NCBI GenBank assembly: GCA_019359615.1
Contig: JAHHHA010000008.1
Coordinates: forward strand, 124,001 to 188,000
DNA from: Cyanosarcina radialis HA8281-LM2
GTDB taxonomy: Bacteria; Cyanobacteriota; Cyanobacteriia; Cyanobacteriales; CCAP-1448
Direction of reading: 5' to 3'
Length of the DNA stretch: 64,000 nt
The notes below the pieces were generated by a model, which did no database searches, was not told the DNA's origin, and was given only the letters and a program-made list of their open reading frames with translations. Positions 27,910 through 37,166 of this stretch are shown here, in pieces. How positions within the stretch are numbered: the stretch's first letter is position 1; every line of letters starts with the position of its first letter. The position numbers were made by a program, and so were the translations under genes.

Positions 27910-28428
27910 TTAGCCAACAGCAGCAGCGGCGCGATCGAAGTAACCAGATACTTCTGACATCAGGGCGCTGCAATCACCTTGGGTAATACCATTGCGATCG
28001 TTAGCGATGGCGATAGCGGCATCTTTCATTTTGCCTACGCCAGCAGCTACGGAAGCACCAGGCACGCCTAAAGCAGCATAGGTTTCACGCAGACCGTTCA
28101 AGCAGCGATCGTCTAATACGCTACCGTCTCCAGCAAAAATTGCATAAGTTACATAGCGCAAGATGATTTCCATGTCGCGCAAGCAAGCTGCCATGCGACG
28201 GTTGGTGTAAGCATTACCGCCAGGAGCGATCAATTGAGGTTGATCGGCAAATAAAGAGCGAGCAGCGCTGGCAACGATTGCAGAAGCATTACCAGTGATC
28301 CGGTTGACGGCATCCAAACGCTTGGTACCATCTTTAACTAATGCTTGCAGAGCATCGATTTGAGCGCCAGACACATAATCGCCGCGTGCGTCGCACTGAG
28401 AAACTACCTTGGTAAAGGCATCAAACAT
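27910..28428 (-). CDS. cpcB: C-phycocyanin beta subunit
   Basis: A 172-residue phycobiliprotein. Cys82 ([10 protein letters not shown]) and Cys153 (GDCSAL) are the two bilin sites, and Asn72 (GGNAY) is the residue normally N-methylated by CpcM. The C153 bilin is usually added by a CpcT lyase and the C82 bilin by CpcS/CpcU; none is in this window. A GGAGA site lies 8 bases before ATG. First gene of the cpcBADCC-E operon. Confidence 0.98.
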   Translation of the reverse strand: MFDAFTKVVSQCDARGDYVSGAQIDALQALVKDGTKRLDAVNRITGNASAIVASAARSLFADQPQLIAPGGNAYTNRRMAACLRDMEIILRYVTYAIFAGDGSVLDDRCLNGLRETYAALGVPGASVAAGVGKMKDAAIAIANDRNGITQGDCSALMSEVSGYFDRAAAAVG

Positions 28429-28906
28429 TGCAAAATCTCCTAACTTTTAACTTGAGTTCGGTTTTGCTGCAAATGTGGGTGCAGTTTTATGTTTAGCTGC
28501 TTACAGCAGATAGGAAAGGCCAAAACAATTTAGCTCCTCGCTAGAGCAAGTTCTCCCAGTCAAGCAAGGATTGTGCGGTAGTTAGAGCCACAGCAGCATC
28601 TCGCCCAAAATGAGAGAGTATTTAACTTCTATGAGAAACTAGAAACTTTTGTAAACCAGCGATCGATTTAACTTTTGTTTGTTTTTATCCCTTCCGTTTA
28701 TCTTTATACAACGCTGGGCGTTATTTTATTCATTAAAATTTGTAAAGTTTTTTGAGGTAGATAAGAAATTATCTATAAAAGGTATAATTTGTCACCGATC
28801 GCTCGGCGGTTAAAAGTTTAAGGTAAGGAGTTCAGAATGTAGGAGTTCAGAAGTTCAGAATCCCCATCTGATAGGGATTCTCGGCTTCCGAACTTTTATA
28901 ACGGCT
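28429..28906 (-). promoter_or_regulatory. cpcB promoter and leader region
   Basis: A gene-free 478-bp region between the cpcL terminator and cpcB, which must hold the main phycocyanin promoter. The cpcB-proximal 200 bp is AT-rich with several possible -10 elements. At 28858-28881 GAATCCC pairs with GGGATTC. I cannot fix the transcription start by eye. Confidence 0.5.
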
Positions 28907-28941
28907 GTATTCTTCCCCTGCTGCCTACAAGGGAAGAATAC
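28907..28941 (-). terminator. Hairpin over the cpcL stop codon
   Basis: GTATTCTTCCC (28907-28917) pairs perfectly with GGGAAGAATAC (28931-28941), an 11-bp stem spanning the end of cpcL. A weak T-rich stretch (TTATAAAAGTT) follows in the transcript direction. It probably separates cpcL expression from cpcB. Confidence 0.6.
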
Positions 28942-29701
28942 CCCAAGCGGTCAAGGCAATAGCCACGATGAAAGCCACTAACAACAGTCCACCGATCGTA
29001 CCCAGTAGTTGACCGAGAATCCGCGCTGCGGGTGAATAAGGTGGTTTCTGCCACGACCAGCGGGTGGGTGACATACTCGATTTCATCCAAGAAGCACCAC
29101 CAAACTTGCTAGAGAAGTAGCCTAGTTTTTCTAGTTGCTGGCGGTAGTCGGCACCATAACGAGGCATCCGGGCAAAAGGCAAATCTCCCTCCGCACGTTG
29201 GGGCAAAATCCGCCGCCGTTGATAGGGAACCTTGTCATCGCCGAAATTCTCTAGATATTCGTCGCTATCGATTAAAGCATCGATAAATCCTACCAGCCCT
29301 TTAGTAGCCAGTACCATCGACCAAGCGATCTTCTCGCGATCGTTGTAAACTTCGCGTCCGAGGATGCGTTGCACGCACATCTGGGCAAAGCGATAGTTGT
29401 TGCTGGGTTCGTAATTGCGCCAGCGGAATGTGGGAGAGAGTGCCAATCCCCGAATGAATTCGCGCACGGTAATTTGACTGTTTCTCAGTTGAGACTCTAA
29501 GGCAATTTGGCGGTTACTTTTGAGCAGTTGCTGTTCGTTAAATATCTGACGGTAAGCCGCCCAAATCACCGCATCCATTTCTGCGGACGAGGGCAGGTTA
29601 GCAGTAGTGTAAATTCTCGGCTGTTCGTCTCCAGGAATTTCATATCCAGCAACGCGCTGGTTTTGACTGGAGGGGGAATAAGTTAGCAAAGGAATAGTCA
29701 C
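28925..29701 (-). CDS. cpcL: CpcG/CpcL-type rod linker with C-terminal membrane helix
   Basis: About 258 residues from the GTG at 29701, where the product begins [16 protein letters not shown] as in CpcG/CpcL proteins; the open frame also allows GTG 29740 (13 more residues). The linker domain has [31 protein letters not shown] and [16 protein letters not shown]. The last 30 residues form a hydrophobic helix ([18 protein letters not shown]), which is the mark of CpcL (CpcG2) rather than core-binding CpcG1. CpcL anchors rod-only phycobilisomes to thylakoid membrane and supplies light to photosystem I. It lies directly upstream of cpcB on the same strand. Confidence 0.9.
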   Translation of the reverse strand: MTIPLLTYSPSSQNQRVAGYEIPGDEQPRIYTTANLPSSAEMDAVIWAAYRQIFNEQQLLKSNRQIALESQLRNSQITVREFIRGLALSPTFRWRNYEPSNNYRFAQMCVQRILGREVYNDREKIAWSMVLATKGLVGFIDALIDSDEYLENFGDDKVPYQRRRILPQRAEGDLPFARMPRYGADYRQQLEKLGYFSSKFGGASWMKSSMSPTRWSWQKPPYSPAARILGQLLGTIGGLLLVAFIVAIALTAWGILPL

Positions 29702-29740
29702 TTGAGAACCTTTCAAAACGAATTTGCTATCGAGATCCAC

Positions 29741-30609
29741 TAATACGTGACATCAGAATATAAAGTCAGCAAATTTTGCGTTTTGTCAAAAAACTAAAGG
29801 CTCCGCAAACTAAATCTCAGATTCAGTCAGTTGAAGTCATGGAGAATGAGGGCAAACTTAAAGGTCGATATTGACCATGCAATCGGAATTACAGATAAAC
29901 TCATCTGAGTCGCTAGTTGATGAGAAAATAATAAAGATTTGTTACGGCTTGCGATTTGTAAGGTTAGTTGGTTTGTGGCGATCGCTTCTAACTAGAAACG
30001 GGAAAAACTAACCTCTTTCTTTTTACAAGAATGATAGAGATTCGGCAATAGATATTATTACTTATTTGACTTATAAGCGTATAGCATTCCTCGATCTGAC
30101 CTTTTCTCAAAGCCACTTCAAAGGCAGGCAGGATGGCTACCTTACAAGAATTGCTAGAGATAACAGGATTGAAATCACCAAGCTGCCGATGCAAGATCGG
30201 ACAGTAAATTATTCTCAATACTGGAAAGGAAGCAAGATTTTAATAACTTTAATAGGTTGGAAGAGGGGAAGAGAGAGAAAAATCAGTGTATAAATAACGG
30301 TTTTAAAAATTTAGCTATAGCCATTAAAGATGCTGGTAAAGGCATATAATTTTGCCTCGTTATTTGAGCATCAATGTTAATGGATATCACTGGTAAAACT
30401 TTATTGAGAATAGGGAATACATCGGGTATAAGTCTCATGTCTCAGGGACAAAGAAACAATTTGTAACATTAGCAGCTTAAGTCAATTAAATCTCGATCGA
30501 TCTCACCTGCAATTTGTCGATCGAGCCTCTTGGGTCGATCGGCAGTCTAGGGTAGCGAAAGATAGAATTGGTAATAGCTCCTCTAATTTCCATTAAGACG
30601 ATCGCGATT
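29741..30609. other. Gene-free region between cpcL and the ferredoxin/MBL gene
   Basis: About 870 bp, AT-rich, with two short opposing open frames (near 29988-30218 and 30066-30293) that lack recognisable domains and ribosome-binding sites. I see no RNA gene or strong hairpin. It must hold promoters for both flanking genes. Confidence 0.5.
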
Positions 30610-31482
30610 ATGGCTCATCTCAGTCAACGTCGCCGCGAAAACGTGACAGGCGATTTGTATGTCGATCGCAGTTGTATAGATTGCGATACTTGCCGCTGGA
30701 TGGCTCCAGAAGTCTTTCATAGTGCTGGGGACCAATCGGCAGTTTACCATCAACCAGAAAATGAGGTCGAAAGATTGCGATCGCTTCAAGCTTTGCTATC
30801 TTGTCCGACGGGTTCGATTGGAACGATGGAGAACCCCAAGGATATTAAAGCCGCCCAACATAGTTTTCCCATTGCGATCGCCGAAAATGTCTACCACTGC
30901 GGCTATCATTCCGAAAAATCTTACGGTGCTGCTAGTTACCTAATCGTGCGACCGGAAGGTAATGTTTTGGTCGATTCTCCCCGCTTTACGCCCCCGCTGG
31001 TCAAACGACTGGAGGAAATGGGACCGATTCGCTATATGTATCTGACCCACAGAGATGACGTGGCAGATCACCAAAAGTATAAAGAGCATTTCGGGTGCGA
31101 TCGCATTTTGCACGTCGATGAGGTTTCTGCTGGGACTCGCGATGTGGAGATTCAAATATCAGGATTAGAGCCATTCGAGTTAGAGCCGGATTTATTAATT
31201 ATTCCAGTTCCAGGACATACCAAAGGACATACCGTTTTGCTCTATCGTCATAAGTTTCTCTTTAGCGGCGATCATCTCGCGTGGTCGAACGAACTACAAC
31301 AGCTAATCGCTTTTCGACGCGCTTGTTGGTATTCGTGGTCGGAATTAATCAAATCGATGCACCAATTGGCTAACTACTCGTTTGAGTGGGTGCTACCAGG
31401 TCATGGAGTTAGATACCATGCTGACAAAGAAACTATGAAACGCCAGATGCAAAAGTGTCTCGCTTGGATGGAGGCTAGCTAG
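30610..31482 (+). CDS. 4Fe-4S ferredoxin-type domain fused to metallo-beta-lactamase-fold protein
   Basis: A 290-residue protein from ATG 30610 (MAHLSQRRREN); an upstream TTG in frame is unlikely. The N-terminal 70 residues resemble a single-cluster ferredoxin, with CIDCDTCRW and later CPTGS supplying four Cys. The rest is a metallo-beta-lactamase fold with THRDDVADH, PVPGHTKGH, FSGDHLAW and LPGHG. In the first motif the usual HxHxDH is THRDDVADH, so the metal site differs from the standard one. The domain order is common in cyanobacteria but the substrate is not known. It may be a redox-linked hydrolase. Confidence 0.82.
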   Translation: MAHLSQRRRENVTGDLYVDRSCIDCDTCRWMAPEVFHSAGDQSAVYHQPENEVERLRSLQALLSCPTGSIGTMENPKDIKAAQHSFPIAIAENVYHCGYHSEKSYGAASYLIVRPEGNVLVDSPRFTPPLVKRLEEMGPIRYMYLTHRDDVADHQKYKEHFGCDRILHVDEVSAGTRDVEIQISGLEPFELEPDLLIIPVPGHTKGHTVLLYRHKFLFSGDHLAWSNELQQLIAFRRACWYSWSELIKSMHQLANYSFEWVLPGHGVRYHADKETMKRQMQKCLAWMEAS

Positions 31483-31539
31483 CACCAAAACAATTGGCAA
31501 TTCGTAATTCGCAATTCGCAATTGAACTGGGACGACCGC

Positions 31540-32466
31540 TCAAATTTCTGCCCACGGAGGTGGGTTTCCAAGCCGTTGGGTCAAGAAATCGACAAACGTT
31601 TGAACTCTCAGAGAATGGCGACGATTCGGTAGATAAAGGGCGTAAATGCCTGTATCCATATCGATTTGGGGATAGAACTGAAAATCATTCAGTACAGATT
31701 GTAAGCGACCCGCATGAATGTCTGCTCCGATCGACCAGGTAGGCATTAGAATCAGACCCATACCGTCTAAGCAGACTTGCCGGAGAACGTCAGAATTGTT
31801 CGTAACCAGCGAACCGTTGACTTTGACTTCGCAAACTTCTTCGTCGCGTTTGAAGCGCCAAACTTCATACCCACCGAAGTAGCGAAAACGCAAACAATGA
31901 TGGCCAGCTAGATCGTTAGGATGCTCTGGTTTGCCATACTGTTGAAAATAGCTCGGACTGCCGCAAACTTTGCGAGTATAAGATGCAAGTTTGCGGACAA
32001 GCCAATTGGCACCGGAGCGATCGAGGTTGCCAATACGAATCACCAGATCCAGTTCCTCTTCTACAGGATTGGCTAGTAGATCGCTGAAGGTCAAATCTAA
32101 TTGCATTTCGGGGTATCGCACCAGAAAATCCCGAATTAGGGGTGCGATGTGGAGTCGTCCAAAGGCAACAGGCAGACTCACCCGCAATAGACCCCGTGGC
32201 ACTTCATCCCGTTCTGCAACTGAGAGATTAGCCGATTCTACATCCTGAAGAATTTGAACCACTTTGTCGTAGTATTTGCGCCCTTGTGGGGTGAGGGTAA
32301 TGCTGCGGGTGGAACGGTTGAGCAGTTGGGTATGCAGCATGGTTTCCAGGGCATTCACTTGACGTGTCACCGAGGAAACAGCCACACCCAATTGCCGAGA
32401 TGCTTCTGAAAAGCCCCCGGTTTCAACTACCCTAGCGAAGGCTTGCATGGCAGCAAATCGATCCAT
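31540..32466 (-). CDS. LysR family transcriptional regulator
   Basis: A 308-residue LysR protein. The helix-turn-helix is at residues 1-60 (MQAFARVVETGGFSEASRQL; VTRQVNALE), followed by the effector-binding domain (LRVSLPVAFGRLHIAPLI). It is divergent from the DsbA-like gene, with 108 bp between start codons, and probably controls that operon in response to a small molecule. The closest style is the CrgA/PtxR-like clade common in proteobacteria, so gain by transfer is possible. Confidence 0.92.
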   Translation of the reverse strand: MDRFAAMQAFARVVETGGFSEASRQLGVAVSSVTRQVNALETMLHTQLLNRSTRSITLTPQGRKYYDKVVQILQDVESANLSVAERDEVPRGLLRVSLPVAFGRLHIAPLIRDFLVRYPEMQLDLTFSDLLANPVEEELDLVIRIGNLDRSGANWLVRKLASYTRKVCGSPSYFQQYGKPEHPNDLAGHHCLRFRYFGGYEVWRFKRDEEVCEVKVNGSLVTNNSDVLRQVCLDGMGLILMPTWSIGADIHAGRLQSVLNDFQFYPQIDMDTGIYALYLPNRRHSLRVQTFVDFLTQRLGNPPPWAEI

Positions 32467-32574
32467 TACCGATTATCTTTTGCGTAAAATGCAAAGGTGT
32501 TGAGCGAAAAAGCTATATTATCATCTTTTGCGATCGGAGTTATGGTGAAACTGTTACCCATTGAGGCAGCCAGC

Positions 32575-33219
32575 ATGACCCTGACGATCGAAATCACCTC
32601 GGATTTTATTTGTCCTTGGTGTTTAGTAGCAGAAACCCGACTGAAAAAAGCGATCGCTCGACTCAACCCTCCAGCAAACATCCAATGGGTTTGGCATCCT
32701 TTTGAGTTAAATCCGCAGATGCCAGAGATGGGGATGGATCGCCAAACCTACCGTACCCAGAAATTTGGCAGTTGGGAATATTCACAACTGTTAGATGCCA
32801 AAACCATCCAGGCAACCGCAGACGATGGAATCGAGTTTCGCTACGACTTAATGGAGGTTACACCTAACACGCTGAAAGCGCATCGCCTAACGTGGCTTGC
32901 GACCCAACATGGCAAAGCGACTGAAATGGCAGAGCGCATTCTGCAAGCATATTTTACGGATGGACAAAATATTGGCAAGCTCGAAATCTTGACCGATTTG
33001 GCGGCTGAGATTGGCATCGATCGAGACATTGCCAAGACATTTCTCCTATCTGATGCAGGCACTCAAGAAGTGCGCGAATTAGAACGTCAAGCAGTCGATC
33101 GAGGCATTCAAGGCATTCCCAGCATTCGCATTGGCAAAGAAATGCTCTCCGGCGCTCAACCTGTTGAGGCGTTCTTAACGGCGTTGCAAAACGCTGTAAG
33201 CGAGCTAGCGGAGGTTTGA
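32575..33219 (+). CDS. DsbA/FrnE-like oxidoreductase
   Basis: A 214-residue thioredoxin-fold protein from ATG 32575 (MTLTIEITSDFICPWC); the open frame extends upstream to 32497 but those residues look non-native. The CPWC motif near residue 14 and the C-terminal IQGIPSIRIG (cis-Pro loop) match FrnE/DsbA-like family proteins. It has no signal peptide, so it acts in the cytosol, likely as disulfide oxidoreductase or isomerase in a small-molecule pathway. It overlaps the next gene by one base (TGATG), indicating translational coupling. Confidence 0.88.
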   Translation: MTLTIEITSDFICPWCLVAETRLKKAIARLNPPANIQWVWHPFELNPQMPEMGMDRQTYRTQKFGSWEYSQLLDAKTIQATADDGIEFRYDLMEVTPNTLKAHRLTWLATQHGKATEMAERILQAYFTDGQNIGKLEILTDLAAEIGIDRDIAKTFLLSDAGTQEVRELERQAVDRGIQGIPSIRIGKEMLSGAQPVEAFLTALQNAVSELAEV

Positions 33220-34379
33220 TGATGACCTCTACAGACAAGCGTGCCATTGTCATCGGCGGCTCGTTGAGCGGGTTATTTGCCGGAATTTTGTTGCGATCGA
33301 TCGGTTGGGAAGTCAACATCTACGAGCGATCGCCCCACACACTCGACAGTCGCGGGGGTGGAGTCGTGCTGCAACCAGAAGTGGTGGAAGCATTTCAACG
33401 GGCAGGAGTCGCTTATGAAGACCCTTTGGGTGTAGTCGCACAGGAACGATATTACCTGAAACGCGATGGCAGCATTGCACAGCGGATGCCGATGCGCCAG
33501 ACCTTAACCTCCTGGAATTTGCTGTATAGCAATATGCGGCGACACTTTCCGACAAAGCATTACCATCAGGGCAAAAATTTAACAGAGATTCAGCAAACTG
33601 GCGAACGGGTGACTGCCATTTTCGCCGACGGCACGCAGGATACAGGCGATTTATCGATCGGTGCTGATGGGGCCAACTCAACAGTTCGCCGATCGATCCT
33701 ACCCAGTTACGAACCTCGCTATGCTGGCTATGTTGCCTATCGTGGGTTAGTCGATGAAACACAACTAGACCCAGAGACAGCGGCTCTGATGACGGAACGA
33801 TTTGTGTTTTATCAATTTCCTAACTCGCATATTCTGCAATATGTCATCCCAGGAGAGGATGAGTCACTCGTGCCAGGAAACCGTCGATTTAACTGGGTAT
33901 GGTACGTCAACCACGATGAGGAAAGAGAATTACCACGCATTCTTACCGATCGAAATGGCAAACGCCGCGACTATTCCATTCCACCCGGAACGATCGCTCC
34001 AGAAGTGGAACAGGAGATGCGATCTTATGCCGATCGAGTCCTCGCACCACCCTTCCAACGACTGGTTGCTGCCACCAAAGAACCATTCGTCCAAGCGATT
34101 TTAGATTTAGGCGTACCACAGATGGCATTCGGTCGCATTGCCTTGGTTGGCGATGCAGCGTTTATTCCCCGTCCTCACACGGCAGCAAGTGTCTCCAAAG
34201 GAGCCGCCAACGCGATCGCCCTTGCCGATGCTTTGGTAGCTCGAGATCGTGATGTTCCCAAGGCGTTGAATGCCTGGGAAACCGACCAACTGAGATTGGG
34301 AATGTATTTGTGGAAAGCAGGGCAAGATTTGGGCGAACGCTCCCAGTTCGTGTATGGCAAGGAGCGATCGCAGGGATAG
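33219..34379 (+). CDS. FAD-dependent aromatic-type monooxygenase
   Basis: A 386-residue flavoprotein from ATG 33219 (or 33222). The N-terminal dinucleotide fold is VIGGSLSGLFAGILLRSIGW, the DG motif is GADGANSTVRR near 150, and the GD motif is LVGDAAFIPRPHTAASV near 310. This is the class A flavin monooxygenase pattern, normally hydroxylating aromatic or heteroaromatic rings with NAD(P)H. Substrate is unknown. It is in a presumed operon with the DsbA-like gene before it and the channel and SDR genes after it. Confidence 0.88.
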   Translation: MMTSTDKRAIVIGGSLSGLFAGILLRSIGWEVNIYERSPHTLDSRGGGVVLQPEVVEAFQRAGVAYEDPLGVVAQERYYLKRDGSIAQRMPMRQTLTSWNLLYSNMRRHFPTKHYHQGKNLTEIQQTGERVTAIFADGTQDTGDLSIGADGANSTVRRSILPSYEPRYAGYVAYRGLVDETQLDPETAALMTERFVFYQFPNSHILQYVIPGEDESLVPGNRRFNWVWYVNHDEERELPRILTDRNGKRRDYSIPPGTIAPEVEQEMRSYADRVLAPPFQRLVAATKEPFVQAILDLGVPQMAFGRIALVGDAAFIPRPHTAASVSKGAANAIALADALVARDRDVPKALNAWETDQLRLGMYLWKAGQDLGERSQFVYGKERSQG

Positions 34380-34381
34380 CT

Positions 34382-35011
34382 ATGAAATATTTAATGAACC
34401 TCAATCGGTTTGAAGCATTCAGCGATGGAGTATTTGCCATTGCCATGACCTTACTCGTAATTGAAATCAAAACGCCCGATCTGTCTCGATCGACAGCATC
34501 AGCCGCCGTTACTGCCTTGATTCATACCGGGCCGCATATTCTCAGCTACATGACTAGCTTTTTGGTCATTGGAGTTGTCTGGCTCAACCATCATGCACTC
34601 TTTCATTTTCTCAAACGGGTCGATCGCATTACCTTGACGATTAACTTGGTATTACTGATGTGCGTCGCTTTTATTCCTTACTCAACTGCCCTGATTGGCG
34701 AGTACGGCCGACTTCAGCCGATCGTCATGTTTTATGGTTTATCGCTGGCACTGACTGGCATCGTCTACAACATTCTTTGGTTCTACGCAGTTCGTCAATA
34801 TCTTTGGCAGCATCCCAGAATTCGTCGTCACTTCGTCTTCCAAGCTTCTGTCTGGAGTATTGGCTACCCGCTTTTATACTCGATCGCTTCGCTGTTGTCA
34901 TTCATCAGTACAACCTTGAGCGCGATCCTCTACGGACTAATTCCCTTGTTCTATCTATTTCCCAGTGCGATCGATCGACAGCTAGCTAACTTACCAGATG
35001 AAGCCGCTTGA
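34382..35011 (+). CDS. TMEM175-type (DUF1211) potassium channel-like membrane protein
   Basis: A 209-residue membrane protein from ATG 34382, two bases after the previous stop. The first helix begins RFEAFSDGVFAIAMTLLVIEI, holding the FSDG motif diagnostic of TMEM175/DUF1211 proteins, and six hydrophobic segments can be counted. Bacterial members form K+-permeable channels. Why it sits between two oxidoreductases is unclear. Confidence 0.87.
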   Translation: MKYLMNLNRFEAFSDGVFAIAMTLLVIEIKTPDLSRSTASAAVTALIHTGPHILSYMTSFLVIGVVWLNHHALFHFLKRVDRITLTINLVLLMCVAFIPYSTALIGEYGRLQPIVMFYGLSLALTGIVYNILWFYAVRQYLWQHPRIRRHFVFQASVWSIGYPLLYSIASLLSFISTTLSAILYGLIPLFYLFPSAIDRQLANLPDEAA

Positions 35012-35068
35012 GACAATCTTCAAAGCGATGCCAATACAGATTTTTTAATTAGTCAAGAGAGAGTTTTT

Positions 35069-35815
35069 ATGGATCTCAAGAATCAAGTTGCCATCGTTAC
35101 AGGTGGTGGTTCGGGAATTGGTCGAGCAACGGCGATCGCTTTTGCTCGAGCCGGAGCGAGTGTAGTCATTGCGAACCGCAATGTCGAGCGAGGAGAAGAA
35201 GTTGCTCGACTCATTTGCTCCACAAGCGGCCGAGCCATCTTTGTGAAAACCAACGTCGCCCAAGCCTCAGAGGTAGAGGCCGCAGTCGATCGAGCAGTCA
35301 GAGAGTTTGGGCGCTTGGATATTGCCTTCAACAATGCTGGAATTGATGGTTCGCACCTACCACTGGCAGAGCAGTCGGAAACAGATGTGACCGCTCTGTT
35401 GGACGTGAATGTTAAAGGAGTCTGGTTGTGCATGAAGTACGAGATCGGCCAAATGCTTAAAAACGGCGGTGGTGCTATTGTCAACAACAGTTCCATATTT
35501 GGTTTGAACGGTTATCCTACCTGGTCTGTTTATACTGCAACTAAACACGCCGTTACAGGTATGACCAAAGCCGCTGCTCTTGAGTATGCCCAACAGAAGA
35601 TTCGCATCAATGCAGTGGGTCCGGGACCGATCGAAACCCCCCTGCTGGAAGTCGGCACTGGAGGAAATCCCCATTCCTATGCGGGATTTGTACCCATGGG
35701 TCGGATCGGTCAGCCGGAAGAAGTTGCTAATGCGGTCGTTTGGCTTTGTTCGAGTGCTGCATCGTTTGTGACTGGGCATACGCTTCCGGTCGATGGTGGT
35801 GTATGTGCCCAGTAG
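35069..35815 (+). CDS. Short-chain dehydrogenase/reductase
   Basis: A 248-residue classical SDR. Cofactor motif TGGGSGIGRATA at the N terminus, NNAG near 92, catalytic Ser in NNSSIFG, and YTATK near 155. The cofactor-binding Asn after the second strand (VVIANRNVER) hints at NADPH. Substrate is not predictable. The C-terminal GHTLPVDGG is typical of the 3-oxoacyl reductase/glucose-dehydrogenase-like group. Separated by 57 bp from the channel gene and probably the last gene of the LysR-facing operon. Confidence 0.9.
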   Translation: MDLKNQVAIVTGGGSGIGRATAIAFARAGASVVIANRNVERGEEVARLICSTSGRAIFVKTNVAQASEVEAAVDRAVREFGRLDIAFNNAGIDGSHLPLAEQSETDVTALLDVNVKGVWLCMKYEIGQMLKNGGGAIVNNSSIFGLNGYPTWSVYTATKHAVTGMTKAAALEYAQQKIRINAVGPGPIETPLLEVGTGGNPHSYAGFVPMGRIGQPEEVANAVVWLCSSAASFVTGHTLPVDGGVCAQ

Positions 35816-35861
35816 CCGAAACTTATTTGGTAAAAAACAGCATTCGCTACCATCGCCGACT

Positions 35862-36386
35862 TCAGACTTCTTGAGGAGCGTTGGTTGGTGGCAGCAGGTA
35901 AATCAAACCGGAAATCCAAGTTAAGACTACAGAAACCCAGAACAAACCTAGAGATAAAGGTGTCCACCAATCGGTTAGAGGAGCGATTAAGAGAGCAACG
36001 GCCCCAATTTGACTGACAGTTTTGAGTTTGCCCCAAATATTGGCCCCGGCGATCGCGCTTTGATTGACTCGCCAGCCAGCAATAGTTAATTCTCGCGCCA
36101 AAATCAAACACACGCCCCAAGCTGGAACTTCACCCAGTTCGATGAGAGCTAATAGAGGAGTCAAAACTAGCAATTTATCTACTAGAGGATCGAGAAACTT
36201 GCCCAAATCGCTGATTTGGTTGAGTTTACGTGCCAAGTAGCCATCTAACCAATCCGTCCCAGCCGCCACCAGAAAAATCGCCAAACAAATCCAACGAGAG
36301 GTAGGGGTAGGGTGGTGTAGGCCGTAGAGGAGAAACGGCAGTCCCAGCAAACGAGAAAATGTAATCCAGTTTGGCAACGTCATCAT
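35862..36386 (-). CDS. pgsA: CDP-diacylglycerol-glycerol-3-phosphate 3-phosphatidyltransferase
   Basis: A 174-residue integral membrane enzyme. The CDP-alcohol phosphotransferase signature is complete: DWLDGYLARKLNQISDLGKF followed by LDPLVDK, near residues 45-70. It makes phosphatidylglycerol phosphate, the precursor of phosphatidylglycerol, an essential thylakoid lipid. Several hydrophobic segments support membrane location. The starting ATG at 36386 is preceded by tandem GTGTTAAGT repeats (36390-36450). Confidence 0.93.
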   Translation of the reverse strand: MMTLPNWITFSRLLGLPFLLYGLHHPTPTSRWICLAIFLVAAGTDWLDGYLARKLNQISDLGKFLDPLVDKLLVLTPLLALIELGEVPAWGVCLILARELTIAGWRVNQSAIAGANIWGKLKTVSQIGAVALLIAPLTDWWTPLSLGLFWVSVVLTWISGLIYLLPPTNAPQEV

Positions 36387-36562
36387 AAAGAGTGTTAAGT
36401 GTGGAGTGTTAAGTGTGGAGTTGGGAATGCTGAGTGTTAAGTTGAGTGTTAGCCCACAAGGAGAGTTGTTAGATCGGCTGCCTCGCCTGTGAGTGAGGTC
36501 AGGACTGCAAAGTTATCTGTGAGTTGTCAAAGTTAAGTCGATCGAGTCTGGGGGAGAGCGAT

Positions 36563-37099
36563 ATGGGACTGGATGCGGTTAGTTTAATTATGGGGTGGGA
36601 AAATGCTTTTGAGATCGAGATTAGCGATGACGAGGCGATCGCCCTCCATACACCTAAAATGGCAATCGATCTAATTTCAGACAAGGTTGGAGCCTCAGAG
36701 GATGGGAGCGGTACTTGTCCGGTGATGCGATCGTATCATTTGGTGAGACAGGCTTTTCAAGAAGTTGTGGGCTTACAGCGACAGCAAATTAAACTCAATA
36801 GCAAGTTGAGCCTTCTGCTGGCCAAAAATCAACGCCAGCAAGCGTGGAATCAAATTCGGGCTGAAATTGGCATCCCCAAATTTCCTGGGTTGAACTTTGG
36901 TGTGGGAGTTATTTTTAGACCTATTACCGTTCTACATTTGGTAGATTGGTCAGTAGCTCGTTATCCTAGCTATTTTGTGGGCGGCGATCGGCAATGGACT
37001 CGCTTTCAAGTGCGCTCTGTCGTCAGAGCCGTCATCAGAGATGTTGTAGGAGAGAGGGGCTTCAAAGATGATATCGATCTGAATCGGGAGATGGCGTAA
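36563..37099 (+). CDS. ACP-like protein lacking the phosphopantetheine serine
   Basis: A 178-residue protein from ATG 36563, preceded by GGGGGAG; an in-frame TTG at 36524 adds 13 residues. The first 45 residues align with the second half of an acyl carrier protein (GLDAVSLIMGWENAFEIEIS), but the usual DSL is MGL, so there is no attachment serine. The rest (HLVRQAFQEVVGLQR; PITVLHLVDWSVARYP) is helical and not recognised by me. Relatives of this kind occur in cyanobacteria as hypothetical proteins. A start further upstream is blocked by a stop near 36494. Confidence 0.72.
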   Translation: MGLDAVSLIMGWENAFEIEISDDEAIALHTPKMAIDLISDKVGASEDGSGTCPVMRSYHLVRQAFQEVVGLQRQQIKLNSKLSLLLAKNQRQQAWNQIRAEIGIPKFPGLNFGVGVIFRPITVLHLVDWSVARYPSYFVGGDRQWTRFQVRSVVRAVIRDVVGERGFKDDIDLNREMA

Positions 37100-37166
37100 T
37101 TCCAATGCAACTGTTAGACGGGAAGCGATCGACCGAAAATATTTGTAAATGGTATGGCTGTTCGTT

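Noticed and set aside
29988-30293. Two opposing short ORFs upstream of the ferredoxin/MBL gene
   Set aside because: They overlap each other, lack domains and ribosome-binding sites, and look like chance frames.
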